Source of the DNA: Amoebidium appalachense
Taxonomy: Eukaryota; Ichthyosporea
Assembly: GCA_963693365.1 (NCBI GenBank)
Contig: CAVNZM010000007.1
Coordinates: forward strand, 9,796,001-9,860,000
Reading direction: 5' to 3'
DNA: 64,000 nucleotides
The position numbers and the translations under genes were made by a program. This document shows positions 23,214-38,800 of this stretch, one piece after another (positions within the stretch are counted from its first letter, which is position 1; each line of letters begins with the position of its first letter). The notes under the pieces are model-generated. The model had not been told where the DNA came from. It searched no databases and worked only from the letters and a program-made list of their open reading frames with translations.

Positions 23214-25033
23214 GAGTGTTGGATTGGGTACCTTCTACACCCCCGTGCCTGTGGGCTTGTTGGCATACAGTTTGAATACTTATTGGCAGCAATTCAATTC
23301 AACTGTACTTGGTGTATTCGTTACGTACAAGGCAACTCTGTTTTCACTCAGCTGGGTGCTTCAGAAGCAAGCATACGCCAATCAAGCGTACAAATATAAG
23401 CTGGAAAAGGTGTTGTGTTGGGTTTGCTGGCGAGGCCTGGTATTCATACCTTGTACTTCCAAGTACGATGGAGCGCCCCTGCCCGGCCTTCTCACCGCCG
23501 TTCCTTTGTGCTCGGTCTTGGTGCGCCTCGTGGCTATTGCATGATGCACTTCCATGTGTGCGGGGACACCCCTCACACTGCCATTCCTGTCCATTAGGTC
23601 CATGGAAGAGTGCATCAAGCTGCAGCGTGCCTGGGCACAGCAGATCACACTGCCGGAGCAGGTGGCGCTGAGGGCCCAGCGGCTACTGGACAGGTGCCGC
23701 AAGTCGGTTCTTGTGAGAATATCCCCGATCAATGCCGCTGCTGCTCTCTTCATTGCCAGCCGCCAGGTGTCACTCACTCATTTCCTCTGCCTAATCTTCC
23801 CCTGCTCAGTTGTGTTATGTGTGGTGTTTAATGGTGATGTGTTAACATCCCCCCCCCCCCCCCCCCCCCCCCCCCCGGGGGTCGAAACTCGGGTACTGTG
23901 GATGACGTGGCCCCCCCTGAGGATGGGCTCTGCCTATTATGCATACTCTTCATGTATGGTTTGCACTCTGCATCGTGTTTTCCGTTGTTCTTGTGTTCTT
24001 CGTACTTAATGACGCATTCAACCCCCTCCCCCCCCCCCCCCTTCTCTCCCTCCGGATGCACACGCCTGCCAGAAATGTGTCAGTCCTCTCTTGTTGCGTA
24101 GGAGCCTTTCGCTTTGAGTGGTGTGCTAGGAGCTGCATATATGTTCTTGCTTGCCATATGCAACATATTTATCAGATTCGGTGGGTATGCTCTTCCTCCA
24201 CCATCACCCAGACAAATGCACCACACTCTTCATTGATCTCGCATCCCGCCTTCTGCGTGGTGATTCTCGCCTTGTCTCCATCTCGTACCTGATCGGTCCG
24301 AATGCAACTAAAGAAAACAGCTGTGCTCTTGGGTATGTCCAGTGGCCCTATTGATGGCACAAGGCAAGGGGCATACACATGCAAGCAATGAACACAAACC
24401 ATGAAGGGGCATCCATTTTGTGCAGGGATTCACCTGGTGCATATTTGGATCCCACCACTCACGCACGTGCACAGCACATGCTATTCGGACATCTGCCATG
24501 TTTCTCCTGGCTTATAAGGCATGATTGCAGCCATACATGGAAACGTTGCTGGATGGGGTGGGTGTGTGTGTGTGTGTGGGGTGGGGGGGAAGAGGGGAGA
24601 GGGGTCCTTTTTGCTGGCTACAGGTTTACTAACATGGTTTCATTCATGATGCAGGAGGGCATTGCGTGCACCTACAAGGAGATATCGGCCGTGTCTGGTA
24701 TCCAGCGGTCGAGGCTGGCCCACTACCAGAAGGCAATGGTCCGCCTCTTGAAAATACCAAACCCCGAGCCTGTGCTTGCATCGGAGACCATCAATCGGTT
24801 CTGCTCCCACCTGCAGCTCCCAACAGACATTGCAAATGCTGCAAAGACTCTGGCAAACCGGGCCCTGGAGAAGGGTGTTGTGAGCGGTAGGTTGGGCATT
24901 TGGACCGGGTATAGTGAGTTGAGATGCCTGGGTCTACTTTGGGAGACACTTGTATCTGACGGGGTTTCCATGCAGCTGACATTCTGCCAAGCATTTCTTG
25001 ATGTCTGCAATTTGTATGCTATTTCCCCAGCAT

Positions 25034-25103
<70 letters not shown>

Positions 25104-25498
25104 TGCTTGCCTGCCTTCCCACTCATTTTCTCACACCGGAATCATGGCAGGGAAATGCCCCGTGTCGGTGGCCACGGCAGCCATTGCCATTGTGACGGGC
25201 TGCACTGAGAAGGAGATAGTCAAGGTGGCTCACGTCTCAACCACAACGGTGGGTGTGGTGCATGGTCGGGGTGTCAATGGATGTGTAGGGTGTTATATTT
25301 GACGAGGCTCGGTGGCGACACGTGTGGCTGTGTGATTGATTGGGAAAAGACACTGGGGAAGCGTTAGGGCATGTTCACTCCATAAAGATGCCATGTCATG
25401 GCGGTGTTCTTTTTAGTTGATGTTTTTTTTTGACGCTTCATTGTTGTCATTTTTGTTGGACACGCGCATGCTTTCTCCGCATGTGTGTGTCTGTGTCT

Positions 25499-25551
<53 letters not shown>

Positions 25552-26459
25552 ATCTGTCTGTGTGGGTGATGATTATGATACTTCTACGCGATGTGTATAC
25601 GTGTAAGTGGCTGTGTCGGGACCACTCTTGATTTGTGTATGTGTATGTGTGTTTGGGGGGGGGGGGGGGGGGGGGTTGGAAGTCATCGTAAGGTCATATC
25701 GGCAATGCCTTTTTTGAATACAGTCGGCTCTCGCTAACTGTGTGGTGGCTGGGCCTTCAGGTGCGAACATGCATCCAGCTGCTGAAGGAACATGCCGACA
25801 GTCTGATGGAGGGCATATCTGTGCGCCCCCCGGACAAGCCCTTTCATTTCAGGTCGGTGCCTGCATTGGCACTTCTATCCCCCCTTCCCCCTCTCCTCTC
25901 TCCCCGTGGCATCCATACTCTTTGTGTCCTTTGTGCTCTGCACTGTGTTGTCCACCATGGACGTGTACTTTGTACTCTGTAACACATTCTACCCACCCCC
26001 ACCCCCCCCCCCCCCCCCCCACCCACCCACCCACCCACCCATACACACAGAAAGAAACACTCTCGGCCACGCACCCACTTGCCCTCGCAACCACACACAC
26101 AGACACACACACACACACACACACACTCTCTCTCTCTCTCTCTCTCTCTCCCCCCCCCCCCCCCCCCCCCCCCCATCTCTGTCTCTCTCATTCACTCGCT
26201 CACCCACTCATTCCAACACTAACTCACTGCTGAGCCACCGACCTTCCTTTCACCCCTTCTTTGTTTCTCGTCCCCCCCTCAATAGGCCAAATGTGTCTGG
26301 TCAAATCTCAAATCTCATTTGACACCATTGCCCTTTCCTTGAAGCATGCAGACGCTGTTTGCCTCGTGGACAACATCTATTTATCCATCCTTTCCCTCTT
26401 TGTGGCTCTATAGGTGTGTGGGCGTGCGAGCGCACCTGTGTGAATGTATGCATCGCCAT

Positions 26460-26494
<35 letters not shown>

Positions 26495-29264
26495 CTTCGG
26501 GTAGGTGCAGGCGGATGTATTGGCAGACGGTTGGAGGTGGTTGTACACAAGGGCACATACTCGCGCACCACATTTTTCAACCCGTTAGCTGTGAGTGGCG
26601 CTTAGTGTGGCTATGGAGCTTTGTTTTGTGTAGCAATCGGGTGGGGGCTGACTGAGACCTTTACACAGCGCACCAACCATCTACCAGAACAGCCTTGACA
26701 AGCTGCCCCCACACGGGTACACCATCCCTTCGCCCCTTACCCCCCCCCCCCTCCTCCCCCGATTCCATCATTCCGCCAAGACACACTTCCATACACTCTG
26801 GCAACGTATTTCCATCCTAGTGCTCTTAGCAGGATCACAGATGTGGATGCTGGCACACACATATGACATGGCGTGTGTGGTGGTGTGATGAGGTGAGGTT
26901 GCCCTTGACTTCAGTGGGAGGCCAGTCCTTGGGGTACACATGGTTCTGACCCCGGCGCCACCACCATTCCCCCTTCACCCACACATCCACAACTAGATTA
27001 CACATTAACACTGTACACATCTACGATCACGCTTCCCCTCCCTCTTCCCCCCCCACCTCCCACACACACACACACACACTCACACCCATTCACTCACTCA
27101 CTCGTTTTCCTCCCTTCCCCCCTCCCTTGCTCTTTCTTCTCTCTCCCTATCTTCTCTCTCTCTCTCCCCCCTCCCTCCTCGTATCTTTTCCTCTCTCACC
27201 TCCTTTCCCCTCCTCTTCTTCCTTTCCCCTCCCGCCCCACAAAATCATCCTGCAGTCTGCCTCTACACGATGAAACGTATTCGGAGGACGAGGACAAGCC
27301 CGGTATCCCCATACCTGGGGTAGGTTCTCTATATGCGTGCACAGATGCCCATGCGTGTGTTGGTGGGGGTTAGACACACACATGCGCGGCTGTTTGTTGA
27401 CGGGTGTACGGACAAGAAAGGCACGAGGCTTGGTCGTCTGCGTTATGTGAATGGCGTTGGGCTGGATGTAGCAGCGGGCTATATGTACATAGAAGTGTGG
27501 AGGCACCCTTCCGCTTTCAATTTTTGTTGTCTCACCGGGGGTGCGGTGGGGGGGGGGGGGGGGGGGGGGGGAGGGGGGTACGAAGGGGAGGGGTGGGGAG
27601 AGAAGGAGGGGGTGGGCAGGGGGGGGGGGGGGGGGGGTGCCGGTTATGCGTATGAGTGCCTGATCAATCAACTGTGTGGGGGCAGCAACCTATGATGGTG
27701 GCCAAAGACAAAGACAAGGGCAACAGCAGCGACAGTGAGGGCTACCAGCTGGACCTGGACCCAAACAGCGACAGTGATGACGACGATGATCCCCCACCAA
27801 AACAGCAGCAGCAACAGAAGCAACCACAGGACCAACAAAACAAGAACACCAACAGTGTGCAGCAACGGAAAAATAGTGCCGCTGCAGTGGGTACTGCTGC
27901 CCCAGCGGGTGGGAAACGGGTGGAGAATGAACAGAAGGTGCCTGAGGTTAAGGCAGGGCCAGAGGTGGCTGATGCAGGTGCGGCAGCCGGCCAGGCAGCG
28001 AGGGAGGAGGGTGCTGTGAGGAAGGGTGAGTGGTGGTGCTCGTGGTGCTTTGTGGTGTGGAGGGTATGGGTTATGGATGATTTCTTGCAGTTGCAGTGGG
28101 AGTGATGGATTGCATGTGGCGTATTACATACTAGAAGTGGTGTCCTATGAGTGCTCGTGGCCATAAAGATATTCTAGCAAAGGGGGATGGTGCATTTACG
28201 GTCGAGGGGCCGGATTGATCGTCTGAAAAAACCTGGCCTGGTTGAGTAACACTGCCGTGTTTTGATATTGTGATGGTGGGCCAGAACTTCTCGGGGTGAT
28301 CTGTCAGTACATTCGAAATGAGCCTTTTTATGGTAGATTAGAAACAGGCAAGATGAGTCCATGGTCAACCGTAGACGTGCTAAGCATATCGCCGTGCTAT
28401 GCTGAGCTTTCCCAATTTGCCTGCAGATCCCACACCAGCCTTGCATGCTCTGCGGCCCATCCACCCACCAGGTAAGCCGTCATGCGTGTGTACATGCTCT
28501 GTGTGGCAAAGGGAGGTGGTGGGATAGTGGTGGACCTTGTTCTATCAACATAAAACGTAGAAACTAGCCGCGGTTGGCAGTTTGTTAACCACTCATGGAA
28601 GCTCATCTAGTGTTATGCCAGTCTGAAGAGACCTTGCGGCTGATATTACACCAATCAAAACCAGCTTTGATGTGCTGCTAGACCAATCAATGGGTCAACA
28701 CATTGCATGGCTGAACCGACATGCTGATTTGGAAATGATCGGTGATAGTAATCTAGAAAGTGGCACTATGCTGAGGTGCATGGGTTTCGAAAGCGGACGT
28801 GGGGCGCCCATGTTTCATATCTGGGAGCAAGCAGAGTAACCAAATAGTGAAGAGATGCCATTTGTTGCTTCTTCGTTTTCTATCGGATGGAAGTGCAATC
28901 AAGCCCGTTGCACTTTGAGGCAAGAGCTAACGGTAGGGTTTGTGCAGGGCCCAGGCTGGGCTATCTTCCAGGAGTCAACTACACGCCCCAGCTGGGCACC
29001 CTGAACTGGCAGCCACCCCGGCACCTGGCCAAGGGGGAGGCTGTGGTGCGCCTGTCCGATTATCGGGACCCACCCTGCTACTTTCCCCTCCCAGTGCCCA
29101 CCGTTATGCTGCACCCCTCGGCCGCTGAGCCCCCCAGCGAGGTGTGTTGCGTGCATGTGTGCCTGAGGATGGTCTTCGGGTGGGTGGTGGCGGGGCTTGG
29201 ATAGACCTGGGCCATGGGTGTGTGTGTGTGGTGGTCGTGTGGGTGGGTGGGTGGGTGGTGATGA

Positions 29265-29341
<77 letters not shown>

Positions 29342-30442
29342 GTATGTATAGCGGATGTGAGGATTGCTACTGACGACACATGTGATGCCCACAGCAGTCC
29401 CTGCGGGTTCCCCCCTCCCCAACAGCAGTCAGCCAGCCCCGGGGCAGGTCACGGTCACCTGCCGTGGCTGGCAAGAGAGGCCGCAAGCGCAAAGACGACC
29501 AGCCAGTCATGGTCCAGACAAAAACTGCACCGGGCCCAGCCCCGGTACCAACCATGCTCCCTGGCCAGCCCAACCAGTACTATCCAGGCACCCCTGCCCG
29601 GCCCATGCCCGACCAGCCCCCCGGGTCTGGGGGGCCACCAGGGGCGCAGTATGGGCCGCCAGCCAACCACGGGCTGCACCCGTCGCAGGCCATGGGGCGG
29701 CAGCAGGCACCCCCCCAGCAGCAGGTGGCCGGCCAGCCCATGGGCCACGTGCGGGGCCCAGGGCCCCAGCCCATGGGCGCCACGTCCATGGCCGGCATGA
29801 CCCAGCAGCTACCCCCCGTTGGCCCCCCACCCGGCCAGGCCCCCCCACCGTCCCCCCCGGGCATGCGCAAGATGATGCCCATGGCCCAGGGCCCACCCCT
29901 CCAGCAGCAGCAGCAGATGCACCCCCCTATGCCCCAGGGCGGCCGTATGCCTGGGCCCCCACCCGGCCAACAGCCATACCCCGGGGGCCGCTATCCACCG
30001 GAGGAGGGCCAGTACAAGATGCCCCCACAGCAGCGGCAGGCCATGCCCCCCATGATGACCCAGATGGGCCCAGGAAGGCCCATGGAGGCCCCTCCCCCCC
30101 AACAGATGCCCCCGGGATATGCCGGGGGGCCACCGCCGCAGCGCATGGAGGGGGAGTATCCCCCCCAGCAAGAACGGGTGGCTGGGGGCCCCATGTATGT
30201 GCGGTCCGATAGCAGGGCACCGTCTGTTGGGGACCCCCGTGGTGAGCGCATGGGCATGGAGAGGATGGGCATGGAGCGGCCCATGCAGGAGCGCATGATG
30301 GAGAGGATGCAGGACAGGCAGATGATGGACCGCCGTATGCAGTATCCCCAGGTGCGTGTTTTAATGCTCCCACAGAAAGGGTCATGTCTGTTGCTTGGCA
30401 AACGGGGGTTACGTAAGTGTGGGTGGGTGGGTGGGGCGGGCC

Positions 30443-30484
<42 letters not shown>

Positions 30485-30837
30485 GGGGGGGGAAGGGTTA
30501 GTTACGAGAAAGAAAGATTAACGATATGGTGTTTGCAGGGCGCACCACCAATGCGTTCCCCCAGCATGAAACCACCCTTGGACCGTGAGCCAAAGCCCGG
30601 TGAGTGCATGTGCTAGTTGGCATGGTTGGAGGCATTATGCATCTCATTATCTGTATGTGTGTGTGTGTGGACATGTGAGTGTGTGCATGCCTTAGCACCT
30701 TTCCCCTTTCTTTCGCTCTCACTCTTTCTCTTTCTCTGTGTGCTTACCCATCTTCAATCCCCCCCCCCCCCCCCCCCCTCTCCGCGCGCCTTAGCCCAAC
30801 CCAACCCAATCCATCCACCCCCCTCCACGACTCTCGC

Positions 30838-30873
<36 letters not shown>

Positions 30874-31077
30874 CCCCCCCCCTCGTGTTGCTCTCCCGTT
30901 CTCTCTCTCTCTTTCCCCATTTCCCTCCCACCCTCCACTTTCTTTTCTCTTGGCCTCGCCCCTCTCTCCCTCCCTCCCCCTCTCCCTTTTCCTTTCTCCC
31001 TCCCTCCCTCGCTCACCTCTCTCTCGCTCTCCCTCCCTTGTGGCTCCGTCTGGGTGTGTGTGTGCGTGCGTGCTTGC

Positions 31078-31120
<43 letters not shown>

Positions 31121-31346
31121 CGTGCGTTTGGGTGTGTGTGCGTGTGTGTGTGTGTGCGTGCGTGCATGTGATTGGGGATTCGCTGTGTGTCTCGTGTGCG
31201 CAATGACTTATCCTGTGGGCTGCAGACAACGAAGGCATGCCACCACAGTGGATGATGGACAGGGCACAACAGCAGCCGGCCCCGTACCCACAAGGTCACA
31301 CCCTCCCTCCATGTCCCCACACAGCCTCATATTGCACACCACACAG

Positions 31347-31386
<40 letters not shown>

Positions 31387-31942
31387 TGCACAAGCATACA
31401 CAGCACAACCGGTGTCACTTCACCCACTCATAGATATATACCGATGCAATAGCCAGCCGACAGCACATGATATGAATACTGGCACGGAGACATTTGCATG
31501 CTTGGCGTTGGGGTGCCTGCAGGAGGCTGCAATGGATTTTTTAGGCTGTTCTTCTCCCAGAGGGTAGTGTTTAGAAATTGGAGATCTGTGCTGATGAGGT
31601 TGTGAAAGGCGAGAGTGTTCATGCATGCAACAGGCCCCTGTGTGGAAGCTTGCAGTGTATGGAGGGTACTTGCACAACGACTTGTATCAATTTGGCCACC
31701 TGTTATAACACCTCTACTGGGGCAGGCGGGTGGGCAGGTGGGCAGGCGCTGGGAGTAGGTTGGCGGAGAGGGGGGGGGGGGGGGGGGGGGATGAGATGGA
31801 AAGCATCTTAGGGCACTGGTGCTGATGGGTGGGATGGGATCTAGGCATGGGACCCCCAGGAGAAGAGTGGCCCCCCCAGCAGTACTCACAGCCTAGACCC
31901 GGCCAGGTAATAAGTGCACACACCAACGATTACAGAGCTTGT

Positions 31943-31983
<41 letters not shown>

Positions 31984-32872
31984 GGCATCGGGATAGGCAT
32001 GTCTCACCCCTGTTGTCTTTTAGTCTGTTATTCGTGGACATTGTCCAATACACATGCTAGAGACTTGCACGCAGTGTTGGGACACGACCAGGTTGATGGC
32101 ACCTTTAGCTCGTGCCGGTCGGAAGGAGGTGTTGGTTGCAGTGTTGTGGGGCTTGGCGGGGTTGTTGTAGGTGACAGCGGAAGTAGGATGATTTTGTGGG
32201 GATAATAATAACATTGTGCAGTGTATGTGGGTGTTGATTTGTGGTTGATTTGTGGGTCAGTACTTTGTGGGTGAGTGGTGGTGGTGGGGGAGGGTATATG
32301 TTATGTTATGTGTGTGCGTGTGGTAGTGTTTTGATATGTGGATGTGGATGTGGGTGTGTGCGTGCGTGTGTGTGTGTGCAGAGAGGGAGGAGGATGAAGG
32401 GAGGTTTTGTTCTGACACATGTTGTTGTTCACAGCAAATGGCAGCCAAAGGGCCCATGCCTATGGCAGCCAAGCCCCCCCTCAGCCCCCAGCAGCAGCAG
32501 AGACCCGGGCCACCCCCCAATGCATACCCACAGGTAGGCCCAGGACACCCTGCACATCATGCTGACACGGCGTAGGCACACATACACACAGGCACTAGGC
32601 CCATTGCAGGTCTTGCATGCACGCATGTCTCCGTGTTTGTTCCTGTGTGTGTGTGCTCTACACGGGTTGTGTGTGTGCCTGGGCCTCTGGATTTGGGTGC
32701 GGGTGTGGGTGTGGGTGTGGATATGGGTGTCAGGTATTTTGCATGTACATATGTAAACTGTTGTCAGATAAGGGCAATCTGCATGCGAATGTGAAAAGGG
32801 ATACAAGGTACACGAATGTCTGTCTCTTGTGGCTGTGTATTGGTGTCAGAAAAATGACCACCTTGGTTGTTT

Positions 32873-32931
<59 letters not shown>

Positions 32932-34219
32932 GGGGGGGCTACTATAGATAAGCACATGATAAGTGTATGTCCAATAAGGACGCATTGTTGTGTGGTCAGG
33001 GTCTCACACAAAGAACCCCAGCAGAGACCAGGCCCACCACCAGGGGACAAGATGGGTCAGGGCTATCCTGGGCCCGGCTACTGGGAGGAAAAGGGCCCTC
33101 CCCAACAGTACAACGGCCAAATGCCTCGCCCTCAGGTATGTGGTGGAAAGGAAAAGTTGTGGGCCCATGTGCTGTGGCTGACAGGTGTATTCTGTCAAGA
33201 GGCTGCTGGTTTGCAATGGCAAGGTGTCAAACCGATGAGAGCTTTTTTTGTATTGGCGTATTGTAGTGGGAGGCGACGGGGTCTGGGGCGGGGGCACGGG
33301 GGGGGGGGGGGGGCGGGGGGCGGGGGGGGGGGATCCATTCGAGAGCTAATATGAGTGTGGTGCTGCAGGGACCGATGCCCGGTATGATGGAGAGACCATA
33401 CGACCCTCGTGAGAAGGTGGGTGGCTGGGGTGGGCTTCACAAAGACACGAGTGCAGGGTGTCTGTGTGTGGTGCTACGTATTGTGGGGCCTGGCTAGAGT
33501 GTTTTGTGGGCTGGGCTGGTTTGTGCCAAGTAACATGGGCGGGTGTGTTTTTGTTGGTCCACACGTGGACAGGTGGGCATGTATGGCCGGCGGTGGGGGA
33601 TAGATGGCAAGAAGGTCCCGGGGGGGGGGGGGGGGGGGGGGGGGATTTGTTATCGGGCAGCAGGTTGTGTGTGTGGGGCCACTTTGGAGGGAAGAGGGTG
33701 GGGAGCAGAGAGAGGGGCCATACACCAGCAGGGGGTGTTGGGGGTCTCTCTGCGGAAAGGGTGAAAGAGAACGAATATGTTGTGTGCGTGCGTGTGTGTG
33801 TGTTTTTTGGGGGGGTAAGGGGGGGGGGGTGGGGCGGGGGGGAGTTTATCCGGCCGTAGTTTGTGTACAGAGGTCTTCCCGGGGGGGGGGAAGGGGGTGT
33901 GTGTTTTCGGCAGCAGTGTGTGTGGGAGGCTGTGAGCGGCTAGGCGGGCATGCACTGACCAGACACACCTACAGCCCCCCCCACCACAGCAGTACCCCTC
34001 ACAGCCCAAGCCTGTGCCTGGCCCTGCTGACCGCCAGTACCCTCCTGGCTATCCCCAGCCCTACCCTCACGTATGTGGCCCCACCTGTTTCTTGTTTGTT
34101 GCTACTATTTCTACTTGTGGCTGGTCCGGGTACTGCACAGTGGCTTTGGTTGTCGATTTGCGCTTTGTCCCATATGCAACATTCTAACCCCTCCCCCACC
34201 CCCCAGAACACACTCACAC

Positions 34220-34251
<32 letters not shown>

Positions 34252-35367
34252 TCACACTCGCACTCGCACTCGCACTTCACTCACTTACTCACTCACTCAC
34301 TCACTCACTTACTCTCACACTCACACATTCATGTTTGCGGACACGTACATTAGCGCACCACACTGGTGTCCGCCATGCTGATGGGGAAGCTCCTCGCTCT
34401 AGTTTTTTGCGCTGTAGCATAAGGTCCTGTTCCTTACGTTGAGCATATGCACAGTGATGGTTTGCTCCGTCTCAGCGGTGCTCTGCCTGCAGCACTGCTG
34501 TGTTTTCTTTCAGCATTAGACAAACAAGAATAGGAGGAAACACCCGAAGTCATACGACTGCAGGATGTCCGGTGCAGAGAAAAGCTGCATTGTACACCTG
34601 TAGAATAACGATTTCAAAATCGGAAAAGATAAATCCTTTTGTTGTGCTGACGGTTGGTGCAGGAAATGGAACGCAAGGCCATGGAGGAGGACATGAGGGG
34701 TGGCCCACCCCCAGGCTGGCCTGCCCAGCAGTACGGCCCACCTGCACAGAAGAAACAGATGCCTCCCCCCGGCCAGTACCCACCACAGGCCCCCCCACAA
34801 GGCCCCCCGGGTATGTTGCCTTCTGTGTGCCTGTATCAAGTGTTGCATGCGGCATACATGCGAGGCTGTTTGTATGGGTGGGTGGATGGGGATATGAGTG
34901 TGCATGTGTGCATGGTTGTATATGGTGCACGCGTATATGCTTGCGTAGGTGTGTGTGTACTGGCTGCATGCATGACCTCTCACGGGCTCAGCAGTGTGCT
35001 TGACTGTTTCCTCTGTTGTTCACGAGTGGCTGTGGTGTTGTGTGTGCTGCATGTAGGGGCTAGCCAAATAGGCCGTCAAAGCACACTGATAGTGTTGCGC
35101 AGCAGGGGACTATCGCTATGCCCAGCAGCCACCCCCCCACGAGGCCGACCGCATGCGCCGGGACTCGTATGCAAACTACCCACCACAGGGGCCTCCCCAG
35201 GGTGCCCAGTACCCACCCCAGCACTATCCCGGTATCCCCCCCCCCCAAAAAAAAAAAAAAAAAAAAAAAAAATGAAAGAATGAATGAAAAGAAAGAAAGA
35301 AAGAAAGAATAAAGGTTGGGCTCTTGTTTTTGCATTTGCATATCTTCCAATTGTGTGGAGCATTCTG

Positions 35368-35401
<34 letters not shown>

Positions 35402-35521
35402 ATGACGTGGGCCCCCCTGAGGATGGGCTCTGCTTATTATGCATACTCTTTATCTATAGCTTGCATTCTGCATCGTGTTATCCGTTTGTTCTTGTGTACT
35501 TCGTACTTTTTGACGCATTCA

Positions 35522-35558
<37 letters not shown>

Positions 35559-35835
35559 CCAAAGTGCCACAAGCACATGGGCACACCCTGCATGATGCTG
35601 TGCAAGCACTCTCAAAGCACAGTGCAGCGCAGGCCCAAGGTGGTGTATGCCATCTGGGGGCCACATCTGCATAGTCTATCCCCCGTGTGCTCTGCTGACT
35701 GCTATGTGCCCACTGCAGGCCCCGGTGAACAATACGAGGCTAAGCAACAGGCTCAGTACCCCCACCAACAACCTTATGCCCAGGGTCCCCCACCAGGGTA
35801 GGTTTTCTTTCTTTCTTTCTTTTTTTATTATTTGT

Positions 35836-35885
<50 letters not shown>

Positions 35886-38800
35886 TGATGCAGTTTGTGT
35901 TGTGTGTATGTGTTCGTGTGTATGTGTTCGTGTGTGTTTGTGTGTGTGTGTTTTACCAGACGTCACAAACCCTATGGAACTCCCCCTCCCCCCCCTCCTC
36001 CCCTCTCGCCGTCCCTGTGAACACAGCTTCTCTTGTTCACTCTTTGATTGTAGTACGTTCCTCCTTTCAATATTGCTAGTTGCATAGCCATTCTCCCTCA
36101 CCCTTGACCCTGGTTACGGATCTTGTGTTTCTTGCCTTCCTGTAAACTGCTGCATATTCAACCAACTCACACCATGCTGTGTTCCATGGGCATTGCGGAG
36201 TGGGTGGCACAGGTATCTGCAAGGGCACACAGTGAAAGAACAGTTGAAGCATTCCACATGCACCCTGCCACCCGTCGCACCACCTAATGCATGTGCACAC
36301 CGCGCCACCTCTCCGACATACACACGCTTCTATGTATGGTGCATTGCACGTGCACACAGTGCCACCTATTACACATGCACACAGTGCCACATTGCACGTG
36401 CACACAGTGCCACCTATTACACATGCACACAGTGCCACCTATTACACGTGCACACAGTGCCACCTATTACACATGCACAGTGCCACATTGCACGTGCACA
36501 CAGTGCCACCTATTGCACGTGCACACAGTGCCACCTATTACACGTGCACACAGTGCCACCTATTACACGTGCACACAGTGCCACCTATTACACATGCATA
36601 CAGTGCCACCTATTACACATGCACACAGTGCCACCTATTACACGTGCACACAGTGCCACCTATTACACATGCACACAGTGCCACCTATTACACGTGCACA
36701 CAGTGCCACCTATTACACATGCACACAGTGCCACCTATTACACATGCACACAGTGCCACCTATTACACGTGCACACAGTGCCAGATTGCACGTGCACACA
36801 GTGCCACCTATTACACGTGCACACAGTGCCACCTATTACACATGCACACAGTGCCACCTATTACACGTGCACACAGTGCCACCTATTACACGTGCACACA
36901 GTGCCACCTATTACACGTGCACACAGTGCCACCTATTACACGTGCACACAGTGCCACCTATTACACATGCACACAGTGCCACCTATTACACGTGCACACA
37001 GTGCCACCTATTACACATGCACACAGTGCCACCTATTACACATGCACACAGTGCCACCTATTACACATGCACACAGTGCCACCTATTACACGTGCACACA
37101 GTGCCACCTATTACACATGCACACAGTGCCACCTATTACACATGCACACAGTGCCACCTATTACACGTGCACACAGTGCCACATTGCACGTGCACACAGT
37201 GCCACAATGCACGTGCACAGTGCCACCTATTACACGTGCACACAGTGCCACCTATTACACGTGCACACAGTGCCACCTATTACACATGCACACAGTGCCA
37301 CATTGCACGTGCACACAGTGCCACATTGCACGTGCACAGTGCCACCTATTACACGTGCACACAGTGCCACCTATTACACATGCACACAGTGCCACCTATT
37401 ACACGTGCACACAGTGCCACCTATTACACGTGCACACAGTGCCACCTATTACACGTGCACACAGTGCCACCTATTACACGTGCATACAGTGCCACCTATT
37501 ACACATGCATACAGTGCCACCTATTACACGTGCACACAGTGCCACCTATTACACATGCACACAGTGCCACCTATTACACGTGCACACAGTGCCACCTATT
37601 ACACGTGCACACAGTGCCACCTATTACACATGCACACAGTGCCACCTATTACACATGCACACAGTGCCACCTATTACACGTGCACACAGTGCCACCTATT
37701 ACACGTGCACACAGTGCCACATTGCACGTGCACACAGTGCCACCTATTACACATGCACACAGTGCCACCTATTACACGTGCACACAGTGCCACCTATTAC
37801 ACGTGCACACAGTGCCACCTATTACACGTGCACACAGTGCCACCTATTACACGTGCACACAGTGCCACCTATTACACATGCACACAGTGCCACCTATTAC
37901 ACGTGCACACAGTGCCACCTATTACACATGCACACAGTGCCACCTATTACACATGCACACAGTGCCACCTATTACACGTGCACACAGTGCCACATTGCAC
38001 GTGCACACAGTGCCACAATGCACGTGCACAGTGCCACCTATTACACGTGCACACAGTGCCACCTATTACACGTGCACACAGTGCCACCTATTACACATGC
38101 ACACAGTGCCACATTGCACGTGCACACAGTGCCACATTGCACGTGCACAGTGCCACCTATTACACGTGCACACAGTGCCACCTATTACACATGCACACAG
38201 TGCCACCTATTACACGTGCACACAGTGCCACCTATTACACATGCACACAGTGCCACCTATTACACATGCACACAGTGCCACCTATTACACATGCACACAG
38301 TGCCACCTATTACACGTGCACACAGTGCCACCTATTACACATGCACACAGTGCCACCTATTACACATGCACACAGTGCCACCTATTACACGTGCACACAG
38401 TGCCAGATTGCACGTGCACACAGTGCCACCTATTACACGTGCACACAGTGCCACATTGCACGTGCACACAGTGCCACCTATTACACATGCACACAGTGCC
38501 ACCTATTACACGTGCACACAGTGCCACCTATTACACGTGCACACAGTGCCACCTATTACACGTGCACACAGTGCCACCTATTACACATGCACACAGTGCC
38601 ACCTATTACACATGCACACAGTGCCACCTATTACACGTGCACACAGTGCCACCTATTACACGTGCACACAGTGCCACATTGCACGTGCACACAGTGCCAC
38701 CTATTACACATGCACACAGTGCCACCTATTACACGTGCACACAGTGCCACCTATTACACGTGCACACAGTGCCACCTATTACACGTGCACACAGTGCCAC

